Assembly (NCBI GenBank): GCA_036785705.1
Contig: JAWUZG010000016.1
Span: forward strand, 1,302,001-1,366,000
Direction: 5' to 3'
DNA from: Acanthornis magna
Lineage: Eukaryota > Chordata > Aves > Passeriformes > Acanthizidae
Length of the DNA: 64,000 nt
Under the pieces are notes generated by a model, which was not told the origin of the DNA, did not search any database, and saw only the letters and a program-made list of their open reading frames with translations. Below are positions 1 through 11,998 of this stretch, piece by piece. The translations under genes and the position numbers were made by a program. Each line of letters starts with the position of its first letter. Positions within the stretch are counted from its first letter, which is position 1.

Positions 1-3000
1 CATGCTGTGGAATTTGCAGCACTACTCTCATTTTGAGAAAAGCAACAGCAGGAGCAGCATTGGTTCAAAACACTGGTCAATACAGTTTCGTATTTATTTC
101 ACACTGGCTTTCAGAGGAAGTTCATATTGAAGATTTGACCCAAGATCTCTCTAGATGTTGTGCAAATTATCAGCACATAGCAGCAAAAGCAATCCGAAAC
201 ACGTGCCATTGAATTGCTGGAAATGCCAAATGTTTGTGGAGTAAGGAAACATGGGTGTGATTTGACTGACAACCAACTGCTGCCATTTTTACTTTTTGCT
301 GACAGAATGACCCCAGGAAATATTTGTGCTGGCAAACTCGTAGGTGCAAAATGGGAAAATGAATTGAAGCTAAAGCTGGCAGGAAACTGCTTTCTCCACT
401 CCCCTTAGGTATGTGTGGGTGTTCACATATTTAGAAACTTAATTAATAGCTCTTAGGGACTTTCCCTGGCTATTTTTCAATGAAAAAAATGTTGCCAGTT
501 GGTTGGGGTTGCCTTTTAATTTTTGCATTTCTATATCTCTAATTAAAACTGATAAATTTGGCCTGGAAATAAATCATCAAATAGGGAAAAAAATATTTTT
601 CAGATAGCCATTATCAGAAGACATTTGAAGGTAGTAAAAATGCTATACATTTTACTTTCGGACCTTCATTTCACTCCTAGCCTCTCGAGATTCTTTCACA
701 AGCCAGCAGTGTCCAGGTCTGACCAGTGCTTTTAGCTTTAACCTGCTACTTCTTTCACTGAGAGAAGGGATATCTCTCCATTGCATTATCTTCTGATTAT
801 TTTAAATTTCTTCACTGTTTTCATAACATTGGGAGGTTTTTTTCTTCCCTGCCTACAGATTTTTTCATTGTCTATATATTTCCCACTGTGTGAAGGAAAG
901 GGGAAACTTTTCTAATCATTCATCCTAGGATATTTTCTTCATTTTGTCCTTCTGATAAATGTTAAATACAAATGAGAGGGTGTGGGATGACATGAGAGAC
1001 ATGTGCAGAGCAAACACAGAAGCTCTTATTGAGATGTACAAGGACTGTTCTAGATAAATCTGTCCAAACCCCTCTGAATAGGAGTCCATCATCTCCATAG
1101 TTTGAATCCATTCATCTTTTCCTTTTGTGGGAAAGAAAAGAAGCCATCTAAATCAGTGGGATTAAGCACTATTTTGCCAATTTACACTAACACCTGGCTT
1201 CTTTTAGATAAGGCCCAAACGAACGTTAGCTCATGCCAAAGCAAACCCTCAGACTGTTGACCTAACTGTTTAAGTTATCATTCCCGAGATTTGGAAGAAC
1301 AAACGCTGGAACTAATCCTGTCTATTGCATGTAACCTTATGCCCAGGCAGGCATTCATGAAATGTTATCAACGTCATGTTTCAAGGGACTATTATATGTA
1401 TTTTTATTATTATTTTTAATGGAGAAACCAGAAATGAATATCAATTGATCCAATCAAAATTGAAAGTATTGCATCCTATGTACATGACAGGTCTTTAGGA
1501 GTCATTAAAACTGATGTAAGCATTATATTATTCAAGGAGAAAAAAACTCTAGGGAGTACAAAATATTAAAAAATACACCAGAAAATAAAGCAGTAATCAG
1601 TGACAGGGGGGAAATTGGCACATGGTAAGCTGCTATAGTAACCTTTGCTGTGCCTTGGGAACTCTTAGCCCTACTCTAATATGAACACTATAAGTAACCA
1701 TTTACATGGAAAATGTGAAATAAATGCACCTGATCCTTTGGTCTTGAGTTGGGGCCCTCTGAGACCAACACGAGAAGTCTAGGGCTCAGTCCTGCAGTTT
1801 CTCCCCAGTCAGGAGGTTGCTCCATCAGCATAAAATCAGCTTTGCCCTCACCCAGCTCCACTCCATCCTGTTCTAATCTATACCTGGCTGGGTGTGCAAA
1901 GATGTCCTAATGCACATCCATACCAAAGATGTCCTAACCAGGACATCCATATCCTTAAATCACAACAGATTATCACTGTTTTGAATTGATTGGGTTTTTG
2001 TCCAAGCAAGTGACAGCCAAAGGGATGGTGACTCCTACCTGTGCCTATGAATAGCCTGTGGCAGGAGGTGGGAGTGTGTGAGGAAAAACAGGGAATGTAG
2101 AATAACCCCCATAGCTTACTGTCAAATAAAAACAAGCCCAAGAGTAGTGTTTGCAGTCAGCGAGTGTTTGTCCAGTGATTTTATTCTTTACAGCAATGTG
2201 TAACTCATTGTCAGCTCCTGCTTTGATCTGAAAGCACATTTGCACCCCTGGTCCTTTCGACCTGTGGGTGGGTTTGCTGCTGGGAGAAGATGCTATCACA
2301 GCAATGGCTGGATATCACAGAAATGGTTAGATTTACACAGAAATTTGCCCCCTTCTACTTAATTACTCCTGCCAATTAGGGGTTTACCCAGGGTGGTACT
2401 ACCGTAGGAATAAAAGCCCTAGTCCCCCTCAATCAGATGGCATGTTCTCATCAAGCTGGTTCTCTCACTGAGCAGCTGCATCTCAATCAGAAGCTAGTAC
2501 CCATGAAGAAAGCACCATTGGCTAATTATGCTAATTAGATAATAGCCACCACCTCTGCAAACTGCAGGCTTGTCATGTCTCTCACTGGTATCTTATTATA
2601 TTGGAAACTGCGCTGAGGAGAATTTTTACTTTCCTGCCCTAGCTCTCATGGGAATGCAACACTTACCTGCTTATGAAATCTGATTTCAAAGCCCAGTCCT
2701 TCTGGGTTTTGGAAAGTTCACACTCAAGCCTTGGTTTATCACAACTTAAGATTATTTGGCAGGAACTGTTTAAAAGAAAATTGCAGGGAAACTGCTTTTC
2801 TGAGAGTGGCTTACAAGAGCCACTGGAAACTCCACTGCCTATGGCCCAGTGAGAATACCATTTATTCAAAAGAATGATTTCATGTTCAGAGGGAAGAACT
2901 GATTCTGCCTGTTATGCTAAAGAGCTCATTTCCATGTAATTCATACAAGAGTAATTTAGAGCTGCAACTTATGGATTTAATGTCTTATTTGTTGGGAAGT

Positions 3001-5010
3001 GGTCTTCAAAAAGTGCTTTGAATCTAACCCCTTGTTGGACTCCATAGCAATTTGTTACCATTGATTAAAATAACAATTTCTCATTATTAACCCTTTTAGA
3101 ATTATATGTGGAGAATTAACGTGAAGGGTGATTAGAGTGGGTTTCTGCTCAAATCAAGTGGGATGCTGGTGCACTGAAAACGAACTGAATATCAGGAAGG
3201 ACGATAAAGCCTTTGCTTATTACAGTCTGTACACCCAAGTTACGCCAAGAAAAGATAATTTCAGATGCTTTTTCATTTGATTGCTCTTCCCTACTTCAAA
3301 GTCTGTCTAGAGAGGATAAGAGCTTGCATTTTAGGGGGATGTCCACAGGACCGATCAGAGCAAGCCTGCTGTGGGGTAGAGCCTCCACAGGGCACAGGAG
3401 CCCTGGGGGAAAGCAGCACAACTCATCTGGAGCCCCTCGCTGCTGCTTGGTTTTCAAAAGGAGATCTCCACAAAGTGCCTCTGAGCTTCTCTGCTATGGC
3501 ATATGTTCGGGGGTCCACATGACAAAGGTGTGAAAGTTGTTTATTATTGTTGCTGTTTTGTTGGGCTCAGTAAAATCTGGTTGGCACTTGCTAACTATTC
3601 CTCTTTAACTTGTTTCAGAATTGCACATATTCTTTAGATATCATTGAATATTTCTGATAACTTTGCCTTCACAGGGGTCTTACAGCAATTGTTAATTTTG
3701 TTAGTTTGAGTGTCTACAATTTCTGACAACTTCTAAGCGCATTTTGTTTTTTCCAGTTCTCAAATGGCTATTAATTTTATTTTATTTGTAATGGCTTGGC
3801 TATGCTCTATGAAAAGAGACAACTACTTCTTTCAGAGCCACAGCCACAGGTCACCATTAATACTTAGTCTAATTCCTATTTAGGTGATAACTTTCCAATT
3901 ATTTAGCAAAATGCAAGGTATATAAAACTTCTGACAGCGTGGTCTTTATTCCAAATAGACAACAGGCAAGGAGAGTGGATTTTCCAAGGCACTGAGTCAG
4001 GGTGGGAGCTGTCCCAGACCTAGATCATGTCCACCAGGACACACAGCCTCTCCCGAGCAGAATGGTCTGCAAGGTGTGAGTATTGTGTTTGTACCATGAA
4101 CACGGTGTGCAGAAATGGACCCTTCAGAGGAAAGTGGTGCTGCGATCTCCATGTGGACACGTCTGACAGCCCTGATGGCATTGGAGATCACCTGTGTGAG
4201 GTGCACAGCGACAGAAGGCACCGCAAGATGAACTCACTCACAGTGCAGAAGTGAAATTCCTTAGTGTCACTGGGATGTGGGCAGGGCAGCTCTGAGAACA
4301 AGACTTGATGGAAAAAGACAGATCTGTCCAAAGCCCAGTTTAGTCACAGTATTAAAAAAAAGCAGAGAAGAGCTTTTCTATCCAGAAGTACTGACTTCAG
4401 GCAGGTGGCCAACACCGTCCACATGATTTCGTTTACAGAAAAGCTCAGACATCAACATGATAATGAAGTAATCTCTTTGCAAGATTCAGTTTTCCATGGC
4501 ATCCAAAACATTTATGAAGTTCTTTCTATTGAAATCTGAACACCGTTTCTAAATGTAATGCTTTCAAACGTTTTGAGCAAGCTATACTGAAGCATCCAAT
4601 TGTATTGTAAATAGAGAGAACAAAATTATTCCTAAAGTTAATTGAAAAAAGAAAACCTACCTCTATTTGCATTCATAAAAAGCTAACCTGACATCCCAAA
4701 AGCAGCTATTATATGTCAGTATGTCATGTGCATTGGGAATATCTGATCCAATTCGCAGCTCATAAATGTCTAATTAAAAAAAATATATATACAACAATTT
4801 TAATTGGTTCATTGCATCATTTGTTTTTATTATGGTTTTAAACTCTTGCGCAACAGTCAGGGCTAAAACTCTCTCAATTTGCAGGGAAAAAAGAGCTATG
4901 AAGAAGGATATTGAACAAAGATAAGTAGGAGTTCAATAATCACCATATGTACAGCGATAGATAGACGGCTGACTGTTAGAATATAAATCTGGGGTATAAT
5001 AAATCACAAA
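1..5010. other. non-coding DNA, no gene recognised
   Basis: About 5 kb of AT-rich sequence without a recognisable exon or transposon. The open frames (for example 3213-3533 + and 4027-4254 +) are short, overlap frames on the other strand, and match no family I know. A cluster of homeodomain-type cores (two TAATTA sites inside 2521-2543) sits in this stretch and is listed as a finding. AATAAAA at 2409 could act as a polyadenylation hexamer but has no gene attached. This could be intergenic or intronic; the sequence alone does not say which. Confidence 0.6.
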
Positions 5011-5048
5011 GTAGTTTGAATCTATCTGTAGTTTGAATCTATCTATCT
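5011..5048. repeat. 17-bp tandem duplication
   Basis: The 17-base unit GTAGTTTGAATCTATCT occurs twice head to tail (5011-5027 and 5028-5044), followed by a partial ATCT continuation. The unit ends in TCTATC-like tetranucleotide sequence, so replication slippage is a likely origin. No gene is attached. Confidence 0.9.
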
Positions 5049-7960
5049 GTGAAATGTTTTAAAAATGCCAAAAGAGTCTGTGTAGAATTAAAAAGCAGAG
5101 CCAAGTTTTAGGTTCACATGAAACTCCAAGCTGAAGAGTGCAATAGATTTATTTGTGAGAGCACATTGCTTCTGGTTTAAAAAAGACAGAGAAATCAGAA
5201 AATCATTCTCATTGTTGGTTTTATCACTGTTGGGTTTTAGAATGCTGCAGGGAAGAAAGTTAAAGAAGAGATATCTTATGGCTAACTCAGTTTTTATCTG
5301 ATGCTTGATAAAGAAAATTCAATTCATATTTATTTATGAACCAACATCAAGGAGTTTATTACTTTGATTACTCACTAATCATTTCCCGTAAATGCAGTGA
5401 CCTAAAAATCCCATATAATCAATAAAGTAGTAAGTTTCAGATTTAAATCACTGTACCTTGTATTCTTGAGTAAACCTTTGGGTAATTTACAAAGGCTGTT
5501 GAATTTTATAGTAAGTGTTTTTCAAACCAAGCTGGATTCTAAACAATAATGACTTTTTAATGTGGATCTGTGATTACATTGTCATAGTGAAATACGACAG
5601 TCTTTGACTGCATTCGAAATGAGGCAGAGGGTGAATTACTCCAAAGGCATAGATTACCATAGCCTCAGGTAAAGCAATCTTCATAAATTAAACTCCAATC
5701 TAAAGTGACCTGTCACTACAAACCTGTTGCTACTCCCAGTAACTTAAATTTCAGTGTACAATTTGTAAACAAGTTCTTTTCTTATTACCACAATGGGGGG
5801 ACAGTTACTTTGCTAAAGTGCTTTAAAACGAATGTGAGGGGGAAGAATTATACAGAAGCATTTTATGGGTTTCTTTTCCATAATTCCGAAAAGCTGTGAG
5901 TTTAGGATATGCAACTTGTTGTCTGCTAAAATGTTTATGCTTTTAAGATCTCTAAAGCTGTCAACTGAAGGAGCCTTTGGCATAAACAGCAACTGCAGCA
6001 CTTTCCTAACTCTTTTTTGACACACTGAATATATTTGACTTCATAGTCGGCAAGAACATCTACAGTTCAGTGGTATTCAAGAATATTTTGTACATTTAGA
6101 TGCTTCAGCTGTCATTTCCCAAGGGCTTTGCTGGTTTTGCCATACCTCAGTCTGGGAAAATCTAGTTTATAAACATCTTTTTCAGAGATGCCAGAGGAAT
6201 GGTCTTCTGAAAATCACATGGCTTGTGTGGTGACCAAAAGCTGAGGGCTTTGGCTAGGGATGGCTTTGGACATCCACAGCAGAGACAGCAGAGCCATCCC
6301 ACTGCAGGGATCCTGCAGGCATAGGAGTCCTGATCCTTGGTAGTTTTCACCTAGCCCACTTACATCCCAGCTTTTATCCCACACATCTGCTGGCCCAGCA
6401 ATTGTTCTTCCAGTACTCGCTGTGCTGTCACTTGAGGTTTGTACAGAACTGAAAGGTTACCGCCATGAAGAGCTGAGCTAATTCATTGGAGTTGGATGTT
6501 TTAATTTTCAGAAAGTAAGACCAAAGTATGCCTCCTTCTTAAGAAGACATTGAAATATACCCTTTTTTACTGCATTTGCTGCTATCCTGTGGGCAGCAAA
6601 GAAAAGTTTAAAAGGCAGGAATGGAAAGTAAAGCACAAAGTTTTGTTGGCACAAGAACTAAAATGAAATGTTATATGAAAATATTTTCAACTTATTTTAG
6701 GCCTACTTTCAAAGCCTAAAATTTATAATCCCATGATGCTTGGGAAAGCCCAATATTTCTTGCAACTGCCTAAAAGAATAGCAGTTGATGGGTAACAATT
6801 GAAAGTTCAATCTGTTTTGAGCAAGACCTTCATATTCACAGGGCATGTGGTTTTTTTTTCATTGGTTTGCTTTTTATTCTAACAAAAATCTCAGCCAGCT
6901 TCACATACATGACAAACGTGATGGCCTTACAGCTTGGGGTCCAGGTTTAAGTCACAAGCTGAGTTCTTGGCTCCCTGGAATGACTGGTTCATGTATAGGA
7001 AGGTCATGAGGCAGAGAAAGGTTTCCCTGTTTTTCTCACTCTGAAGGGTGAAGAATTCCTAAGAAGGACAGGTCTAGGTCATGAAGACATTTTTGAATAA
7101 CTGAGCAGAGCTGGCAGAAGAGGACTGAATTTAGCATGTTCCAAATATCTTTTTATATCAGGTTTTCAGGATTCCTTTAGGATGAACATCTCCTTCCTCA
7201 CGCTAATTAGATATTAATACTGTGTCCACTTCCTGAGTTCTTCTTCTTCCATGTTTCATCCACTCTTTCATCATAATCATTGAGAATGCCACACCAAAAC
7301 AGAAACCCATAAATGAAACCCATTTTTCAGTTCTCGCATTGTCTGCATTTTTAAGGATGTATAAAGACTCCAGGGTTTTTTTCCTTTGGTATTTTGTCTA
7401 GGTATAAGTGCAGCTGCAAATGTCCTGACATTGCTGAGTAGTTTGACGTGTGGCTCATGCCACATCCTGTCAGATTTCCAAGTATTGAGGTTCTTCAGAT
7501 TTTTCCCCACAAATTTTGTCAGAGAAAAAAAATGGAACAGCTAGAAGAAGCATGCTTCATGCTGCAGGAAAATAGAGATATAACTCCTGTACCAGCAGCC
7601 CTTCCTCAGAGGGATGGCTGGAAGCACTCGCTCAGCATGTGGCTCATTCCTTTACCTGTTGCTTTCCAGCAACACCGCTTGCACAATATTAATTTGCTCC
7701 TTTTGCAATGGTGTCTGTAAGTGAAAGACTTCACTCCCCAGTACCTTCTGCTTTTTTGACTGCACCTCAGCCTTCAGGAAATGTCTGCTGAAATCACTGC
7801 CCACACATTTGGTAAGGAGAAGGTAAGAAGCTTCCAGCTATGGATGGAAGCAACTCTACCGAGCCTGTTGAGATTGTCTGATTGCAGGCACTGGCTTATT
7901 TGCTCTGCTGCCAGGAATATCAATTGGATACTACACTTGATATCGATCCAGAGGAAGATT
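5049..7960. other. non-coding DNA, no gene recognised
   Basis: AT-rich single-copy-looking sequence. Open frames of 60-90 codons (for example 5705-5899 + and 7448-7720 +) show no family motif, no signal peptide and no consistent splice context. I see no transposon with confidence. The 18-base word at 7050-7067 recurs at 21049-21066 (see findings). Confidence 0.55.
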
Positions 7961-7979
7961 TTGTTGTTGTTGTTGTTGT
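7961..7979. repeat. (TTG)n microsatellite, about six units
   Basis: Six TTG triplets run from 7961 to 7978 inside AT-rich DNA. The run happens to be read as a leucine stretch at the end of a chance frame (7781-7981), which I do not accept as a gene. Confidence 0.9.
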
Positions 7980-9835
7980 AAAAAATGTGAATGCATTATG
8001 CAATGTCATGTAACACAATAAAGCAAAGTAAAAGGTACAGAAGGGAAAGAAAACTGCAGAACAGAATGACAGCGACATTAGTTCTGCAGATTTTCCAGCC
8101 TATAATGGCATATTTTGGCAGAAGGACAAAAAAAATATGACATATTTATGGGGGTCTGAGTCTGGAGATGATTCAACTCCTCTCTGCTGTGCCTTGATGA
8201 GCTTGTCTCTGATGACTAAAACAGTCCCATCAGGCTGGCTGATATCACTATCTGTAACACCTTAACTGAGAAATAAACCTACCTGCAGCAGCACACTGCT
8301 GCTTAATTCAAAGATTAATCTGGAGGATGGGTTTTATTGTCCTCCCAACTCCTTATCCAGCCTGAGACGTTGCACACCAGGCAGAGCTGTAAGGTGCTGA
8401 GAGCCCTTTGCTCTCCCCATCTCCCTTCTCTGCCTCTCAAGGGGAAATCTTCTCCTCCTCTGGGTTCACAGTGGGTCTATGACTGCTGGGGGAGAGACTC
8501 CACACACAGAGGGTGAAGATGAGGCACCCACAGAGCAGTGAAAGGGCTGTGCTGGTGTGGGAATGGGCTTTTGGAGGCTGGGTTCCTGCCCCCTTGCCAG
8601 CTGGCACAACTCTTCTCCCAATGGTGAGCAATACCTCTCCCAGCTGATTTCAGTGTGTTTTGCACTGACAGATGTCTCATGCTGAGATGGAGGCCATGAA
8701 AGACAAGTTTCTACACACTGTTAAGGCTGTTCCTAGCCAGTCATGAGCCAGCCTCTCACAGTTCTTGCTGTATTTGTCTGACATGCACACCTCTGGCTGC
8801 TCTGTCACATTTAGCAGAACTACCTAAGGTGCATAAGAGCTCTGATTTTCATGTATTAGTTTGCAGCTCAAAGCTGGAGATTTGTGCCACAGTTCTAACT
8901 TCTCCTTCCTTGGGAACAGCAGAGAAATCATGATGCCTATGATATCTTCATATCCGTGGCAGTGACCAAATGGGAAGGGAGCTCAGCCGGACGCTCACTT
9001 GCAGAGGATGCAACTCGTAACCTTGGACCTGTGAGCTCTTGCTCTGTCCATGGTCAGTAATCTGTAGCACTGTCTGCCTGTACACTCAGCAATATGCCCT
9101 GAGCTAATGTTCTTATTCTGCTACCCAGCTGGAAAAGGAGTCAGGTTCAGGGCTGGTTGGTCCCACAAGGACCCAATAGTTTATTCTGTCTTTTCTTCAG
9201 ACATCCCACATGGATATTTTGTGTTTATGAAGCCCTTGAAGGGACATACAATTATAGAAACAAATCACTCTTTTGACATGGCAAGAAATACAGCGATGTG
9301 GATAAAAGACAATATAGCTCATATTCCTGCCTTATTTTCTTGTGGTGCTCTTAAATCTTCTTCTCGTTAAAACAGGGACCCCTGAGTCTGGGATGCCCTA
9401 CAGGAATTCTCAGCTTCTTCTGTGAAACACGGAGCTTTCACTTCGCTCTCTCATAAAATCAGATTCCTTTTTTCTCAGCTGTAACACTGTTCCCCCTGCC
9501 GACAACCTCATTATTTTCCTTTGAATCTGTGGACCTTTCATATTGGGTTCATGTGGTCAGGTTTTGGTGGCAGGGAAACCACAGGGGTGACTTCTGTGAG
9601 AAGCTGCTGGAAGCTTCCTCCACGTCCAGCAGAGCCAATGTCAGGCACCTCCAGGACATACCCACTGCTGGCCAAGGCTGGGCCAATTAGAAATGTTGGT
9701 ACACCTCTGTGATAACAGATTTCAGAAGAAAAAAAAACGTCATTGCACAGTTTTAATTGTGGCCAGAGAACAGCAGGGTGAGAATATGTGAGAGGAAAAA
9801 TTCTGCAGACACCAAGGTCAGGGGAGAACGAGGGG
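7980..9835. other. non-coding DNA, no gene recognised
   Basis: Mixed-composition sequence with a moderately GC-rich part around 8340-8680. Overlapping open frames on the - strand (8437-8631, 8477-8680) and one on the + strand (9107-9370) have no recognisable domain. No transposon is clear before the SINE that begins near 9836. Confidence 0.5.
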
Positions 9836-9948
9836 GACTAACCAAGTTTGTGGGTTCAATCCCCATAGGGGCTGTTCACTAAAGAGTTGGACTTGACGAT
9901 CGTTGTGGGTCCCCTCCAACTCAGAATATTCTGTGATCTGTGACTGAC
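9836..9948 (+). mobile_element. 5'-truncated tRNA-Ile/CR1-tailed SINE (TguSINE1-like)
   Basis: The left part (about 9836-9875) resembles the 3' half of a tRNA-Ile gene, including the T-arm/B-box word GGGTTCAATCCCC and an acceptor-like ATAGGGGCT. It is followed by a CR1-type tail: GTTGGACTTGACGATC, then GTGGGTCCCCTCCAACTC, then TCAGAATATTCTGTGA. A tRNA-Ile head joined to a CR1 tail is the architecture of the songbird SINE TguSINE1, which is moved by CR1 machinery. The tRNA 5' half with its A-box is missing, so this copy is truncated and should not be transcribed by RNA polymerase III. It supports a passerine source. The family name is from memory, and a CR1-X fragment is the main alternative for the tail. 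Confidence 0.68.
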
Positions 9949-10261
9949 CAGTGTCAGGAGCAACGTGTGATGAACCGACCTTGTGATAAATTGGCCATAA
10001 CCCTCATTCCTTGGGGTGGAGGAGGTAGTGCTGGGAAGGAGGAGGGGGGTGGGGAGAAGTGGCTTTTACGGTCTTAATTTTACTTCTCATTATCTGTGGT
10101 GGTCCGCCCCTCACTGCCTCAGCCTTCCAGGCTGGTGCTGCCTCTTTGGGGGGAGGAGCCCTGCCATGGGAGGACCTCGGGGTTTGAGCCTCTGACCCCG
10201 CCCCTGGTTGGGAAAGGCGTGTTCAGGGCTCAGGATCCACCCATCCTTCCAGACCCTTCTG

Positions 10262-10386
10262 TTCCATTGGTTCTGTAATTGGTCAGTTTGAATGTACTCC
10301 ACCCTCCTATGTAATGATTGGTTTTGTACTCTTGTCCCCTCCCTCTCCCTCTTTCCCTATTGGTCATCCCTTTCCATACTTAACCG
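10262..10386 (+). promoter_or_regulatory. U3-like promoter block of the LTR
   Basis: Four ATTGG elements (the NF-Y/CCAAT box in reverse) occur within about 100 bases, ahead of a pyrimidine-rich run (10335-10357) and a TATA-like CATACTTAA about 15-20 bases further on. Clusters of CCAAT boxes upstream of a weak TATA are typical of U3 in gammaretrovirus-like LTRs. Whether it still drives transcription cannot be read from the sequence. Confidence 0.5.
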
Positions 10387-10500
10387 GTTGCACCCTGCAG
10401 TCGGGGCCGCCTTTTCCCTGTACTCCTCGTGGGTGCAGGGGAGACGGTCAGGCCCTCTTCCCCTGCTCTCCCTCCTGACCACCAGCAACCCTTACCCCTC

Positions 10501-10506
10501 AATAAA
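10501..10506 (+). terminator. AATAAA polyadenylation signal in the LTR
   Basis: A canonical AATAAA lies about 115 bases downstream of the putative TATA-like site and is followed by a GC-rich stretch. This is the usual position of the R-region polyadenylation hexamer in an LTR. It supports the + orientation of the element. Confidence 0.6.
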
Positions 10507-10590
10507 GGAGAGCCTGGGGGAGACGACTCCCACAGCTTTTTGCCTCCTCGCGTCATTTTTCCACTGACACGCGACGCGCACCTTATTTAC

Positions 10591-11467
10591 AACAATTATC
10601 CTGCTCTGATTTTGTTAGTAATAAATCCAATTAATACCTCTAATTTGAGTCTGTTATGCCTGGAACAGTAATTGGTGGGTGATGTCTCCCTCTCCTTACC
10701 TCAACTCATGAACCCTTTGTTGTATTTTCCCTCCTCTCTCCAGCTACAGAGGGGAGTGACAGAAAGGCTTTGGTGGGTGCCTGGCATCCAGCCAGGGTCA
10801 ACCCACTGCACCTTTCCATCCATTTTTTCAGAGGAATGCAAACAATCATGAGGCCACGTGACTGTATTTGTAATGTGTGCATGCATAAACTTAGAGACCA
10901 CAGAGTAATAAGTTGCACACTGAATGGAAAATAAGTCTAAACACTCGCCAGCTTACATTTAGCATAAGTATCAATCAGTGTGTTCCCGTGGATCTGCTCC
11001 GACGTACCCCACTGTGGATGCACGCCAAAATCTGAGCAGCAACAAACAGCCCATTATCAATCCATTAGTCCTCACTGACTGAACTATACACATAAAATCT
11101 TGTTTTACATGCATACTCCTGCCATTCCCCAGCAGAGATAATGAGATTACATGTGCCGTATCACTCAGCCCAGAAACTTGTCACATTCTAATGAGTTTCT
11201 TTTCTCTGCCCACAGACACAAATAAAATACCTGCTTTTTCTATTGTTACCTAAAGGGTAGCCAGCAGCCAGATGCTCACTCGTGAAAACACAGTGACACT
11301 CTGCAGCACCCAGCTAACACATATGGGATGATTATTGCCCGTTTTGTCTGTCACTTTGCATCACACTGGAGACAGAATAGCACAGGATGTGGCTCCCATG
11401 ACAATGTTAAAAGCTGGGAAATTGAAAGTGGAGCATCCCCCCTCCATTTTCAATATAAAAAAGAGTT
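10591..11467. other. non-coding DNA before the TTCC array
   Basis: No gene is recognised. The section 10930-11240 has several CpGs in otherwise CpG-poor DNA plus TAAT and ATCAATCA words, which may mark a conserved regulatory element (see findings). Two overlapping - strand frames at 10701-10918 look like chance frames. Confidence 0.5.
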
Positions 11468-11998
11468 TTCCTTCCTTCCTTCCTTCCTTCCTTCCTTCCT
11501 TCCTTCCTTCCTTCCTTCCTTCCTTCCTTCCTTCCTTCCTTCCTTCCTTCCTTCCTTCCTTCCTTCCTTCCTTCCTTCTTCCACACCATTCCTTCCTTCC
11601 GCATCCATTCCTTCCGCACCATTCCTTCCTTCCACACCATTCCTTCCTTCCGCACCATTCCTTCCTTCCTTCCTTCCTTCCTTCCTTCCTTCCTTCCTTC
11701 CTTCCTTCCTTCCTTCCTTCCTTCCTTCCGCACCATTCCTTCCTTCCTTCCTTCCACACCATTCCTTCCTTCCACACCATTCCTTCCTTCCGCACCATTC
11801 CTTCCTTCCTTTCTTCCTTCCTTCCACACCATTCCTTCCTTCCTTCCTTCCTTCCTTCCTTCCTTCCTTCCTTCCTTCCTTCCTTCCTTCCTTCCTTCCT
11901 TCCGCACCATTCCTTCCGCACCATTCCTTCCGCACCATTCCTTCCTTCCTTCCTTCCTTCCTTCCCCAGTCCATCCCTCCCTCCCTTCCTGCCTTCCA
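11468..11998. repeat. large interrupted (TTCC)n tetranucleotide array
   Basis: Pure TTCC runs from 11468 to about 11577, then alternates with runs of TTCC units separated by about thirteen near-identical interruptions of the form (A/G)CACCATTCC. The last TTCC block ends near 11965, and a looser pyrimidine stretch continues to 11998. One strand is almost entirely pyrimidine. Because TTCC and its complement contain no stop codon in any frame, long open frames cover it on both strands (up to about 350 codons). These encode only SFLP or EGRK-type repeats and are not genes. The array is probably highly length-polymorphic. Confidence 0.97.

Larger units (their letters stand above)
9972..10590 (+). 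mobile_element. endogenous-retrovirus-type LTR, probably solo
   Basis: The stretch has the order of signals expected of a retroviral LTR. ATTGG boxes (reverse CCAAT) lie at 10266, 10277, 10317 and 10359. A weak TATA-like CATACTTAA is near 10376. A GC-rich leader follows, then AATAAA at 10501, and a CpG-bearing U5-like end with GCGACGCGCA near 10571. It stands out from its neighbours by higher GC and many CpGs. No gag, pol or env remnant is visible on either side, so a solo LTR formed by LTR-LTR recombination is likely. The exact ends are uncertain: TGTGATGAAC at 9966 or TGTGGTGG near 10095 could be the start, and TTTACA near 10590 the end. I could not find a clean target-site duplication. A purine-rich run at 10034-10058 could be a polypurine tract if the LTR starts at 10060. 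Confidence 0.6.

Noticed and set aside
9836..9875. Intact tRNA-Ile gene
   Set aside because: Only the T-arm/acceptor-like half is present; the D-arm, anticodon arm and A-box are missing and a CR1 tail follows.
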